From NCBI RefSeq assembly GCF_021287135.1, contig NZ_JAJTBB010000026.1:27590-91589 (forward strand): a stretch of DNA of 64,000 bases, in the 5' to 3' direction. A program made the position numbers and the translations under genes. Below the pieces are notes generated by a model. It ran no database searches, was not told where the DNA came from, and was given only the letters and a program-made list of their open reading frames with translations. The DNA comes from Acidovorax sp. Lineage in GTDB: Bacteria; Pseudomonadota; Gammaproteobacteria; Burkholderiales; Burkholderiaceae_C. Below, in pieces: positions 50,335-58,745 of this stretch (position 1 is its first letter; every line of letters starts with the position of its first letter).

Positions 50335-52542
50335 GTGGTGGAAACAAACTGGAAACTCAGCTGGCAGCAGGCGCGCAACCATGAGGGCGTGACCCGCGGC
50401 GCCCGGGCCTTTCTGGCCCTGGCGGCGGTATTGGCGTGGGGCTGGTGGTCCGGCTGGCAGGCGCAGCTCATGCCGGTGCTGCTGGGCGTCATCGCCAGCG
50501 CCCTGACGGAAACGGACGACAGCTGGCGCGGGCGGCTGCGCGCCCAGGGGCTGGCGCTCGCGTGTTTCGGCTTCATGGCCTGGGCCGTCTGGGCGACCAT
50601 GGCTTCGCCCTGGCTGCTCATGGCTGTCCTGGCGGTGTCGGCCTTTGCCATCACCATGCTGGGTGCGCTGAGCGAGCGCTACCGCGCCATCGCCTTCGGC
50701 TCCCTGGTGCTTTTCATCTACGCGGGGCTGGCCACGCACAGCAGCCGTGATGCGGCGCGGCAGGCCCTTCCGCTGATGCTGGCCGGCGCGGTCTGGTACG
50801 GCGTGGTCTCGGTGGGCTGGACGGCTGCCCTGCCGCGCGCCCCGGTGCGCGACCGCCTGGCCAAACTGTACGCCCTGCTGGGCGAATACCTGCGCCTGAA
50901 GGCCCTGTTGCTGGAACCCGTGCGCGACGTGGACCTGGAGCGCCGCCGCATGGCGCTGGCACTGCACAACGGGCGCGTGGTGGACGCGCTCAATGCCACC
51001 AAGGAGAGCCTGATCAGCCGCATGGGGCGGGGCACACCGCCGTTGTGGCTGCGCACCGCCATGCACCAGTACCTGGCCGCGCAGGACGTGCACGAGCGCG
51101 TGAGTTCCTCCCACGAGCACTACGACCTGCTGGCCCAGGCGTTTTTCCACAGCGACGTGCTCTACCGCTGCCAGCGCGTGCTCACGCTGCTGGGGGAGCA
51201 GGCGCTCAAGCTGTCGCAGGCCATCGGCACGCAGTCCGAACCGCAGCACTGGGGCGCGACGGCGCGCGCCATCGAAGACATGCAGGCCGCGATGGCCCAC
51301 CGGGCGGCGATGGAGGACGGCGCGGCGCCAGAGGCCGTTCAGGGCCGCGCCCTGCGGTCGCTGCAGGCGCTGGGCGACAACCTGACCGCGCTGGCAAGCG
51401 TGTTTGCGGGCGCCCTGGCCCTGCCGCCCCACGCTCCCGCGGACAGCCCGGATTGCACGCTGCTGGACCGCGAGCCCCGCAGCCTGGCCGATGCGTGGGG
51501 GCGCATGCGTGCGCACGCGCGGCTTGCATCGCCCTGGCTGCGCCACAGCCTGCGGCTGAGCGTCTCGCTGGTCGCGGGGTTCTGCGTCATGCAGGCCACG
51601 GCCGATCCGCGCGGGTTCTGGATCCTGCTGACCATCGTGTTCGTGAGCCAGCCGCACTATGCCGCCACGCAAGCGCGGCTGATGCAGCGCGCCAAGGGCA
51701 CGGCCCTGGGGCTGGCCCTGGGCTGGGCCGTGATCCAGCTGTTGCCGGATGCCCGCGTGCAGGCCACCCTGCTGGTGCTGGGCGGCGCCGTGTTCTTCGG
51801 TGCGCGCCACACCCGCTACACGCTGGCGACGGCTGCCGTCACCACGCTGCTGCTGCTGAGCTTTCACCAGCTGGGCAGCACCAGCGGCGTGATTTCCGCA
51901 CGCCTGTTCGACACCGTGGTGGGGTGCCTGATCGCCGCCGTGGCCTCCTGGACCGTTCTGCCGTACTGGCAGTCGCGCCACTGGCCGCAGCTGGCGGCCC
52001 AGGTGTTGCAGACACAAGCGGTCTACCTGCGCGAGATCCTGGCCCAGTACCAGGGCGGCAAGTGCGACCATCTGGCCTACCGCCTGGCGCGACGCAATGC
52101 CCACAACGCGGACGCGGCGCTGTCCAACGCCTACAGCGCCATGCTGCAGGAACCCGCGCGCGTGCGCGACCATGTGGACGTGGCGGCCCGCTTTCTGTGC
52201 CTGTCGCACACGCAGCTCAACTACCTGTCCGCCCTCGGGGCGCAGCGCGGCGGCGCGGCCGCCCGGCCGATGGACGAGGGCACGCAGGCGCTGGCGCAGA
52301 CGCTGCTGGTGTCGCTGCAGCAATTGGCGGGGGAACTCGAGCGCATCCAGCGGGTGCCGGCATCCCGGCGCAGGCGCATTGCGGCCCATGGCGCCCCGGC
52401 CGTGGCCGAGCTGGCGCGTGAGCGGGGCACGGCCGCGCCCCCGGCCGCCGGTCCGCACAGCCTGATGGCGGCCCAGCTCCAGCTGGTGGGCAAGGTGTTT
52501 CCGCAGCTGCAGGACCAGGCCCGCCAGCTCGCGCAGCCCTGA
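50335..52542 (+). CDS. FUSC/YccS-type inner-membrane protein
   Basis: The 735-aa product has two blocks of about five membrane segments (about 20-165 and 400-550) separated by a helical cytoplasmic region, the layout of the FUSC/YccS group of putative aromatic acid or solute exporters. The start is one of two adjacent GTG codons (50335 or 50338), giving VVETNWKLSWQQARNHEGVT; no ATG fits the family N-terminus. A CAGGGTTAACCCTG palindrome lies 12 bases upstream. Substrate unknown. Confidence 0.85.
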   Translation: MVETNWKLSWQQARNHEGVTRGARAFLALAAVLAWGWWSGWQAQLMPVLLGVIASALTETDDSWRGRLRAQGLALACFGFMAWAVWATMASPWLLMAVLAVSAFAITMLGALSERYRAIAFGSLVLFIYAGLATHSSRDAARQALPLMLAGAVWYGVVSVGWTAALPRAPVRDRLAKLYALLGEYLRLKALLLEPVRDVDLERRRMALALHNGRVVDALNATKESLISRMGRGTPPLWLRTAMHQYLAAQDVHERVSSSHEHYDLLAQAFFHSDVLYRCQRVLTLLGEQALKLSQAIGTQSEPQHWGATARAIEDMQAAMAHRAAMEDGAAPEAVQGRALRSLQALGDNLTALASVFAGALALPPHAPADSPDCTLLDREPRSLADAWGRMRAHARLASPWLRHSLRLSVSLVAGFCVMQATADPRGFWILLTIVFVSQPHYAATQARLMQRAKGTALGLALGWAVIQLLPDARVQATLLVLGGAVFFGARHTRYTLATAAVTTLLLLSFHQLGSTSGVISARLFDTVVGCLIAAVASWTVLPYWQSRHWPQLAAQVLQTQAVYLREILAQYQGGKCDHLAYRLARRNAHNADAALSNAYSAMLQEPARVRDHVDVAARFLCLSHTQLNYLSALGAQRGGAAARPMDEGTQALAQTLLVSLQQLAGELERIQRVPASRRRRIAAHGAPAVAELARERGTAAPPAAGPHSLMAAQLQLVGKVFPQLQDQARQLAQP

Positions 52543-52570
52543 GCCTGCTCAGGAGATCCGGCCCCGCCGC

Positions 52571-53092
52571 CTACAGCGGGTGCTCGGTGTAGAACTTGCC
52601 GCCGTGGTACAGCAGGGGCGACACGCCCTCGCGGTGTTCGCAGCGCTCCACCTCGCCCACGAAGATGGTGTGGTCGCCTTCCTGGTACTGGCTGCGGTTG
52701 AAGCACTCGAACGTGGCGGCCGCGCCCGCCAGCAGCGGGGCGCCGCTGATGCCGGGGCGGTGTTCCAGCCCCGCCCAGCGGTCAATGCCGCGCGTGGCAA
52801 AGCGTTCGGCCAGGCCCTTCTGGTCGGCGGCCAGCACATGGATGGCGTAGTGCGAGCCATCGGCGAAGGTGGGCAGGGTGCTGGCGCCGTGGGACAGGCT
52901 CCAGAGCACCAGCGGGGGCTCCAGCGAGACCGAGTTGAAGGAGCTGGCCGTCAGCCCCACCAGGCGGCCGTCCGCCGTGCGGGCGGTAACGATGGTCACG
53001 CCCGTGGCAAACATCCCCAGCGCGTCACGGAACTCGCGGGTGGAGAAACTGGGCGGCAGGGCCAGGGCGGGGCGGTGGGTGGGACGGTTCAC
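52571..53092 (-). CDS. Flavin reductase (FMN-binding split barrel) family protein
   Basis: The 173-aa product has family marks FRDALGMFATGVTIVTARTA, then GLTASSFNSVSLEPPLVLWS (FMN site) and HTIFVGEVERCEHREG. It reduces flavin with NAD(P)H, usually for a partner monooxygenase. No monooxygenase gene is adjacent; the neighbouring hydrolase is divergent. Single gene. Confidence 0.92.
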   Translation of the reverse strand: MNRPTHRPALALPPSFSTREFRDALGMFATGVTIVTARTADGRLVGLTASSFNSVSLEPPLVLWSLSHGASTLPTFADGSHYAIHVLAADQKGLAERFATRGIDRWAGLEHRPGISGAPLLAGAAATFECFNRSQYQEGDHTIFVGEVERCEHREGVSPLLYHGGKFYTEHPL

Positions 53093-53234
53093 AAAAAGGC
53101 ACGCGGCGCGCGCAGCGGCGGCAGGAAAGGATGCAACTATTATCGGGCGCCCCCCGCCTTTGCGCTGCCGAGGGGTTTCAGGCGCGATGTGTTCTGAAGT
53201 CGGCGTCCCCTTACCCCCACTGCTGGTTCACTGC

Positions 53235-54023
53235 ATGGCCCTTCTCCCCACTTTCACCACCCTCGGATCGGGTCCCACCGTGCTTTTGCTGCACGATGCC
53301 GACGGCGACCACGTCACGTTTGCGCCCCAGGTGGAGACGCTGGCCAGTGCGGGCTACCGGGCCGTGGCCTGGGACATGCCGGGCTACGGCCGCAGTGCCC
53401 CCATTGAGCCCTATACCTTCAAGGCGCTGGCGGAGAGCTGCCTGGCGCTGGCCGACGCGCTGCAGGCCGGCCCGGTGGCGGTGGTGGGGCATGGCATGGG
53501 CGCGATGGTGGCGCTGGAGGCGGCGGTGCGCAGGCCCGCGCAGGTGCGGCGGCTGGTGCTGTGCGCTGGCGGTCCGGCGCTGGATGCGCAGGCGGCCGAG
53601 GACTGGGTCGCGCCCCGGCTGCAGGCCCTGCAGGCGCTGGAATCGGGCGGCGGCATGCAGCAGCTGGCCGACACCCTGGTGCCGCGTTTCGTCGGCACGG
53701 GAGCCCTGCCGGAAGGCGTGCGCCTGGCCAGCCACGCGCTGTCGCAGGTGTACCCGGGCGCCTACCGGCGCGCGCTGGAGGCGCTGACCTCGTTCGACCG
53801 CGGAGCGGCGGTGCTGGCGCGCCTGCCTGTGCCCACGCTGCTGGTGGGTGGCGACAGCGACCGCTGCACGCCGCCCGACGCATTGCAGGCCCTGGCCCAC
53901 GTGCTGCCCGACGCGGAATACCTGCGCCTGCCGCATGTCGGCCACTGGCCGCAGCTCGAAGACCCGGACCGCTTTGACGCGGCGTTGCTGGAGTTTTTGG
54001 CCCGCCCGCGGGTCCTGCACTGA
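53235..54023 (+). CDS. Alpha/beta hydrolase-fold protein with Gly in place of the catalytic Ser
   Basis: The 262-aa protein has the alpha/beta hydrolase pattern: HDADGDHVTFAPQVETL, then WDMPGYGRSAP and the nucleophile elbow VVGHGMGAMVAL. In the elbow, residue 87 is Gly (codon GGC) where family members have Ser. The acid Asp209 (GGDSDRCTPP) and His237 (PHVGHW) are kept. The oxyanion HG motif is HD (20-21). It may be catalytically dead, or use another mechanism, as cofactor-free dioxygenases of this fold do. Start 53235 chosen; 53188 is an alternative. Confidence 0.85.
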   Translation: MALLPTFTTLGSGPTVLLLHDADGDHVTFAPQVETLASAGYRAVAWDMPGYGRSAPIEPYTFKALAESCLALADALQAGPVAVVGHGMGAMVALEAAVRRPAQVRRLVLCAGGPALDAQAAEDWVAPRLQALQALESGGGMQQLADTLVPRFVGTGALPEGVRLASHALSQVYPGAYRRALEALTSFDRGAAVLARLPVPTLLVGGDSDRCTPPDALQALAHVLPDAEYLRLPHVGHWPQLEDPDRFDAALLEFLARPRVLH

Positions 54024-54073
54024 GCTTTCCCACCTCCCTCGGAGCGCTGGCTCCCCGTGGGGCTCCTTCCTGT

Positions 54074-54838
54074 ATGTGGTTCGTCGTCAAAAAGACTGTC
54101 TCCGCGCTGCTCATGCCGCCGGTGCTCAGCATCCTGCTCGCGTTTGTCGGCCTGTGGATCGCACGTCGGTACCGGCGCACCGGCTTGTCCCTGGCGGTGC
54201 TGTCGCTGCTGTCCGTGCTGGTACTGTCGTGGCCGCCGGTCTCGGGCGCCCTGGTGCGCAGCCTGGAACGCTACCCGCCCATCACGCCCGAGCAGCTGGC
54301 CCGCGCCCAGGCCATCGTGGTGCTGGGGGGCGGGCCTGATTCACTGGCGCCCGAGAACGGCCCCGACCTCCTGGCCCGGGGCGCGCGGGAACGTCTGCGG
54401 TATGCCGTGGCCTTGCAGCGGCAGACCGGCCTGCCGCTGCTGGCCACCGGTGGTGCGCTGGGGGGCGCCCGCCCCGAAGCGCTCGCCATGAAGGACGTGG
54501 CCGAACGCGAGCTGCGCGGGCGCGTGCGTTGGACAGAGGTCCAGGCGCTGGACACGCAAGGCAATGCGGCGCTGTCCGCGCCCCTGCTGCAAGCCGCCGG
54601 CGTCCAGCGCATCGCCCTGGTCACCCACGGCTGGCACATGGTGCGCGCCGCCCACCTGTTCCGCCGGCAGGGCTTTGAGGTCTATCCCGCGCCGATGGGC
54701 TTTGCGCCCCCGGCCGGTTCCCGGCTGCAGCGCTTGCTGCCGCGCGCATCGGCCCTGGTCGACAGCAGCCTGGCGCTGCACGAATGGCTGGGCATTCTTG
54801 TGTTGCGTGGCGCAAGCACGTTCCGCGCAGACTCTTAG
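54074..54838 (+). CDS. YdcF/SanA/ElyC family (DUF218) membrane protein
   Basis: The 254-aa product has two N-terminal membrane segments (about 8-28 and 37-55) followed by the DUF218 domain: AQAIVVLGGGPDSLAPENGP, then RTGLPLLATGG-like and LVTHGWHMVRAAHLFRRQGF. Relatives affect envelope precursor metabolism. The last residues (RADS) and the TAG stop are encoded by a repeat end related to the element at 47053. The gene lies 50 bases after the hydrolase gene and may be cotranscribed. Confidence 0.87.
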   Translation: MWFVVKKTVSALLMPPVLSILLAFVGLWIARRYRRTGLSLAVLSLLSVLVLSWPPVSGALVRSLERYPPITPEQLARAQAIVVLGGGPDSLAPENGPDLLARGARERLRYAVALQRQTGLPLLATGGALGGARPEALAMKDVAERELRGRVRWTEVQALDTQGNAALSAPLLQAAGVQRIALVTHGWHMVRAAHLFRRQGFEVYPAPMGFAPPAGSRLQRLLPRASALVDSSLALHEWLGILVLRGASTFRADS

Positions 54839-54840
54839 CC
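54823..54840. repeat. Solo end related to the 47 kb miniature element
   Basis: Complement GCTAAGAGTCTGCGCGG matches the end of the 47053 element (GCTAGGAGTCTGCGCGG) at 16 of 17 positions. It encodes the last codons and stop of the YdcF gene. No second end was found. Confidence 0.5.
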
Positions 54841-54853
54841 TTCTTCCAGCCCG

Positions 54854-55423
54854 TCAACCGCGTGGGAGCAGAAAGGTCCTGGCCGTTTCCAGCGCCGGCG
54901 TGTCCGCCTGCACGGCGCCGGGTGCGCCGCCCTTGCCCCAGAGGGCGCCGCCCCACCGCATGCCCAGGAACTGTGCGCACAGCGCCACGGAGTCGATCAT
55001 GGGCTGGGCCTTGGCGCGGTCGCCGCTGGTGGCGATGAGCGACAGCGTCTTGGCACTCATCTGTTCCTTGAACGCCAGGCCGGGCACCCGCAGCCAGGCG
55101 CTCCAGTGGTCCAGGTAGGTCTTCAGGGGCGCGGGAAGGCTGTACCAGTAGACCGGCGAGACGAAGACGATGTGCGTGGCCGCCAGGGTGGCGTCCAGCA
55201 GGGTTTTCAGATCCCCTTCGGGCGGTGCATAGGTGCCGGTGGTGTGGCGCCGGTCGACAAAGGGCGGCAGCTGCATCTGCGCCAGGGCGTGCCAGGTCTG
55301 CAGGGTGCCGGCCGGCTGCGCTGCGGCGGCCTGGCGTGCCAGCCATTCCGTGTTGCCAATGTGGCCCGGTTCACGGGTGGACGTGGTGAGAAAGAGGTAG
55401 TGTGCGGCGGTGGGTGGGGTCAT
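54854..55423 (-). CDS. NAD(P)H-dependent flavin oxidoreductase (flavodoxin fold)
   Basis: The 189-aa product is of the FMN-reductase/flavodoxin-like family: YLFLTTSTREPGHIGNTEWL, then VFVSPVYWYSLPAPLKTYLD (FMN site) and HWSAWLR. It probably reduces quinones, nitro compounds or flavin. It overlaps the end of the upstream LysR gene by 4 bases, so both are likely cotranscribed. Confidence 0.88.
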   Translation of the reverse strand: MTPPTAAHYLFLTTSTREPGHIGNTEWLARQAAAAQPAGTLQTWHALAQMQLPPFVDRRHTTGTYAPPEGDLKTLLDATLAATHIVFVSPVYWYSLPAPLKTYLDHWSAWLRVPGLAFKEQMSAKTLSLIATSGDRAKAQPMIDSVALCAQFLGMRWGGALWGKGGAPGAVQADTPALETARTFLLPRG

Positions 55424-56409
55424 GGCGCCATCGTAGCGCCGCCCCGGTGGAGCCGCTGGGCGTGCGCAGGTGCGGCGGTTCCAGCGGCCACCTGGTCCAG
55501 CAGCCAGGCTTTCACTCCCGCAACGACCTCGGGCGCGCGCTGCTTGCGGGGAGACACCAGGTAGTAGCCCGCGCCCGTGGGCACTTCTTCGTCCCATACC
55601 TTGGCCAGGCGGCCGGCGCCAAGGTCCGGCGCGACAAACTCCTTCTGCACCAAGGCGACGCCCTGGCCGGTCAGGGCGGCATCGATCGCGAGGGTGGTCT
55701 GGTTGAACCAGAGCGCGGGCGGCGCGGTTCCATCGGCCGGCGCCTGGCCCGGCGCATGCGGTGGCTCCTGCGCGGCGGCGGGGGCCAGGCGGCCCAGGTA
55801 GTCGGCCCACGCGGACTGCGAATCGTGCAGCAACACGTAGCGGTCCCGGTCCGCGGCCGTCTGGGCCGGCCCGCAGCGGTGCAGCAGCTGCGGACTGGCG
55901 ACGGCCACCAGGCACTCCTCGAACAGCAGGTCCGCCACCAGGCCCGGGCCGAAGGGCGGGCGGCCATAGCGGACAGCCAGGTCCACCGCTTCGGTGTGGA
56001 AGTGCGACAGCCGTTCGGTGGCCAGGATGCGCAGGTCGACGTTGGGGTGCTGCCGCGTGTAGTCGGCCAGCCGGGGGATCAGCCATTTGGTGGCGAAGGT
56101 CGGCGTGACGCTGACGGTGGCGTGCAGGGGCTCGGGCCGCAGGCTCCGGGTGGCCTCGGCCAGCAGGTCGAATGAGCGCCGCACGCCCGTGGCATAGCGT
56201 TGGCCGTTGTGCGTGAGCGCCAGCGTGCGCGGGTGCCGCTCGAACAGTTTCAGCCCCAGCTCGGCCTCCAGCGCCCGGATCTGCTGGGCCACGGCGCCCT
56301 GGGTTACCCCCAGCTCCACACCGGCCAGCCGGAAGTTGAGGTGGCGGCTTGCCGCCTCGAACGCGCGCAGGGCATTCAGGGAGGGCAGGCGGTCGGGGGG
56401 AGGGCTCAT
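55420..56409 (-). CDS. LysR family transcriptional regulator (GcvA-like)
   Basis: The 329-aa product has an N-terminal winged helix (LPSLNALRAFEAASRHLNFR, then AGVELGVTQGAVAQQIRALE) and a C-terminal ligand domain starting VSVTPTFATKWLIPRLADY, the GcvA/TrpI-like form. The start at 56409 (MSPPPDRLPSL) is chosen over one with a non-family extension. It overlaps the oxidoreductase gene (ATGA) and is divergent from an SDR gene, either of which may be its target. Confidence 0.9.
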   Translation of the reverse strand: MSPPPDRLPSLNALRAFEAASRHLNFRLAGVELGVTQGAVAQQIRALEAELGLKLFERHPRTLALTHNGQRYATGVRRSFDLLAEATRSLRPEPLHATVSVTPTFATKWLIPRLADYTRQHPNVDLRILATERLSHFHTEAVDLAVRYGRPPFGPGLVADLLFEECLVAVASPQLLHRCGPAQTAADRDRYVLLHDSQSAWADYLGRLAPAAAQEPPHAPGQAPADGTAPPALWFNQTTLAIDAALTGQGVALVQKEFVAPDLGAGRLAKVWDEEVPTGAGYYLVSPRKQRAPEVVAGVKAWLLDQVAAGTAAPAHAQRLHRGGATMAP

Positions 56410-56523
56410 GAGTGTAGATTTTCTACTGAATTGGAGCACGGAGTCTGCTGCGTCAGGCCCTCCAAAAGCAAGGGGATTGCGAAACAATTTCCGGGTGCCG
56501 ATGGGCGGCACGGGAGCATTGAA

Positions 56524-57234
56524 ATGGCAGTAGAAAAAGTCGCGCTAATTACCGCCGGGGGCACCGGCATCGCGGCCGCGGCCGCCCGCCGTCTGGCGGA
56601 GGACGGCTTCCGGGTGGGCATCTTGTCGTCCTCGGGCCGGGGGGAGGAATTGGCCTGCGAGCTCGGGGGCATCGGCGTCACCGGCTCCAGCCACTCGCTC
56701 GAAGACCTGGGCCGCCTGGTGGACCTGGCGATGGCGCGCTGGGGGCGGGTGGATGTGCTCGTCAACAGCACCGGGCACGGGCCGCGCGCGCCGCTGCTGG
56801 CGCTGTCGGACGAGCGATGGATGGCGGGCACGGACACCTATCTGCACAGTGTGGTCCGCCCCACCCGGCTGGTGGCGCCGCTGATGCAGCAGCAACGGCC
56901 GCAGGGCGGGGTGATCGTGAATCTCTCGTCGGCGTGGGCGGTGGACCCGAGCGCGCTGTTTCCCACCGCGGCCCTGGTCCGGGCGGGGCTGGCTTCCTTC
57001 ACGCGGATTTTTGTGGACAGCTATTCACGCCACAACATCCGCATGAACAACGTGTTGCCGGGCTGGATCGACGCGGTGGCCGCGCACGAGGAGTTCCGCG
57101 CCACCGTGCCCCTGCAGCGCTACGGCCAGGCCGCCGAAGTGGCCGCGACGATTGCCTTCCTGGCATCGGAAGGCGCCGGCTACATCAACGGGCAAAGCCT
57201 GCGGGTGGATGGCGGGCTTGCGCTGGCCACTTGA
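56524..57234 (+). CDS. Short-chain dehydrogenase-like protein lacking the Tyr-Lys catalytic pair
   Basis: The 236-aa SDR-fold protein has a modified cofactor motif TAGGTGIAAAAA (10-21) and a normal NSTGHG region. The Ser region is IVNLSSAW (131-138). The usual YxxxK is replaced by A149-ALV-R153 within LFPTAALVRAGLASFTR, so catalysis by the normal route is unlikely. The rest (NIRMNNVLPGWIDA, then YINGQSLRVDGGLA) is typical of the fold. I recall a subfamily with this LRAGLAAFTK-like pattern. Divergent from the LysR gene. Confidence 0.88.
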   Translation: MAVEKVALITAGGTGIAAAAARRLAEDGFRVGILSSSGRGEELACELGGIGVTGSSHSLEDLGRLVDLAMARWGRVDVLVNSTGHGPRAPLLALSDERWMAGTDTYLHSVVRPTRLVAPLMQQQRPQGGVIVNLSSAWAVDPSALFPTAALVRAGLASFTRIFVDSYSRHNIRMNNVLPGWIDAVAAHEEFRATVPLQRYGQAAEVAATIAFLASEGAGYINGQSLRVDGGLALAT

Positions 57235-57284
57235 AGAGCGGTGGCGGGCGACGGGCCCGCCATCCGCCCGGCCTGGGTCAGGCC

Positions 57285-58628
57285 TCAGGCCGCGAGGGCT
57301 GCGCCCGGCGTGCGGCGCGCGGGGCTGCCGAGGCCCAGGAAGCCGAAGTTCATCGCCGGCTGTTCGCCGCTGATGAGTTCGGCCAGGGCCTTCCCCGAGC
57401 CGGCGCCATGCGTCCAGCCCAGCGTGCCGTGGCCGGCGTTCACCCACAGCTTGCCCACCGGCGTGCGGCCGATGAAGGGAATGTTGGTGGGCGTGGCCGG
57501 GCGCAGGCCCGTCCAGTACTGCGGATTGCCGCCTTCCTCGGGCGTGCGGGTATCGCACACGCCGGGCAGGATGGCCTCGATGCGGCGCGAGAGCATGTGG
57601 CAGCGTGCGCGGGCCAGGCTGCTGTCCAGGGTCAGGTCCCAGCCGTTGAGCTCGATGGTGCCCGCCACGCGCAAATAGTTGCCCAGGCGGCTCATCGCGA
57701 TCTTCTTGCCATCGTCGATGGTGGAGACCATGGGTGCGCCCTCGGGGCGCAGCAGCGGGAACGTGGCGCTGTAGCCCTTGCCGGGGTAGATGGGCAGGTC
57801 CACGCCCACGCTGCGCAGCAGCGGCGCACTGTAGGTGCCGCAGGCGACGACCACGGCATCGGCCTTCAAAATTTGCTCTTTTTGGCCTCTGGCGCTTGGC
57901 TGGCGGGCGGCAATAGCTACTGAATCTATAGCATCGCCCACCTTGTTGAGGCGCAGCACATCGTGCTCGTACAGAAACTGCACGCCCCGGGCGGCGCAGC
58001 GGCGCGCCAGTCCCTGCGTGAAGACCCGCGCGTCACCGCTCTCGTCGGTGCTGGTGTAGGTGCCGCCGGTGATCTTGTCGCCATAGGCCTTGAAGGCCGG
58101 CTCGATCTGCAGCAGCTCGTCACGGCTGACCAGGCGGCGCTGCACGCCGTGGCGGCGCATCACCTCCACCGCATGCGCCGCAGCGTCAAAGGACTTCTGG
58201 TCGGTATAGAAGTGGGCGATGCCGCGTTCAAGACGGTTGTACTCGATGCCCGTGGCATGGACCAGGTCCTTGAGCGCCGCGTGGCTGTACGCGCCCAGGG
58301 CCACGATCTGCGCCACATTGCGCTCGAAGGCGGCGTCATTGCACTGCGCCAGGAACTGCAGGCCCCAGCGCCACTGCTGCCAGTCCATCCGCGGGCGAAA
58401 CAGCAGCGGGGCTTCCTGGTCGAACATCCACTTGAGCGCCTTGAGCGGCGCCTCGCGGTTGGCCCAGGGTTCGCAGTAGCTCACCGAAATCTGTGCGGCA
58501 TTGGCAAAACTGGTCTCCAGCGCCGCATCGGGCTGCCGGTCCACCACAATGACCTCGTGGCCCCGCTCAAGCAGGTGCCACGCCGTGCTGATGCCGATGA
58601 TGCCGGCGCCTAAAACGATGGTTTTCAT
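57285..58628 (-). CDS. dadA: D-amino acid dehydrogenase small subunit, with an in-frame repeat insertion
   Basis: The 447-aa FAD enzyme oxidises D-amino acids to 2-oxoacids and passes electrons to the respiratory chain. FAD site: TIVLGAGIIGISTAWHLLER (3-22); the C-terminal block TPTNIPFIGRTPVGKLWVNA and GHGTLGWTHGAGSGKALAEL is diagnostic. Oddity: residues about 232-255 (the IDSVAIAARQPSARGQKEQ stretch) are encoded by a comamonad repeat placed in frame in a loop of the FAD domain. Convergent with the SDR gene; divergent from argP. Confidence 0.93.
   Translation of the reverse strand: MKTIVLGAGIIGISTAWHLLERGHEVIVVDRQPDAALETSFANAAQISVSYCEPWANREAPLKALKWMFDQEAPLLFRPRMDWQQWRWGLQFLAQCNDAAFERNVAQIVALGAYSHAALKDLVHATGIEYNRLERGIAHFYTDQKSFDAAAHAVEVMRRHGVQRRLVSRDELLQIEPAFKAYGDKITGGTYTSTDESGDARVFTQGLARRCAARGVQFLYEHDVLRLNKVGDAIDSVAIAARQPSARGQKEQILKADAVVVACGTYSAPLLRSVGVDLPIYPGKGYSATFPLLRPEGAPMVSTIDDGKKIAMSRLGNYLRVAGTIELNGWDLTLDSSLARARCHMLSRRIEAILPGVCDTRTPEEGGNPQYWTGLRPATPTNIPFIGRTPVGKLWVNAGHGTLGWTHGAGSGKALAELISGEQPAMNFGFLGLGSPARRTPGAALAA
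57866..57933 (-). repeat. Comamonad palindromic repeat inside dadA
   Basis: On the minus strand: TGCTATAGATTCAGTAGCTA, then TTGCCGCCCGCCAGCCAAGC and GCCAGAGGCCAAAAAGAGC. Order and ends match the family and the reading frame stays open through it. Confidence 0.75.
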
Positions 58629-58745
58629 GGGGCCGCAGTGTGCGCCACATTGCTTTCCACTAAAAGCAAAATTAAACTTAATGCAAAAACATCAGAGGCG
58701 CTTATACATAGGGCGCCGGCCCCTGAATCACACTGCGTTGTCCCC

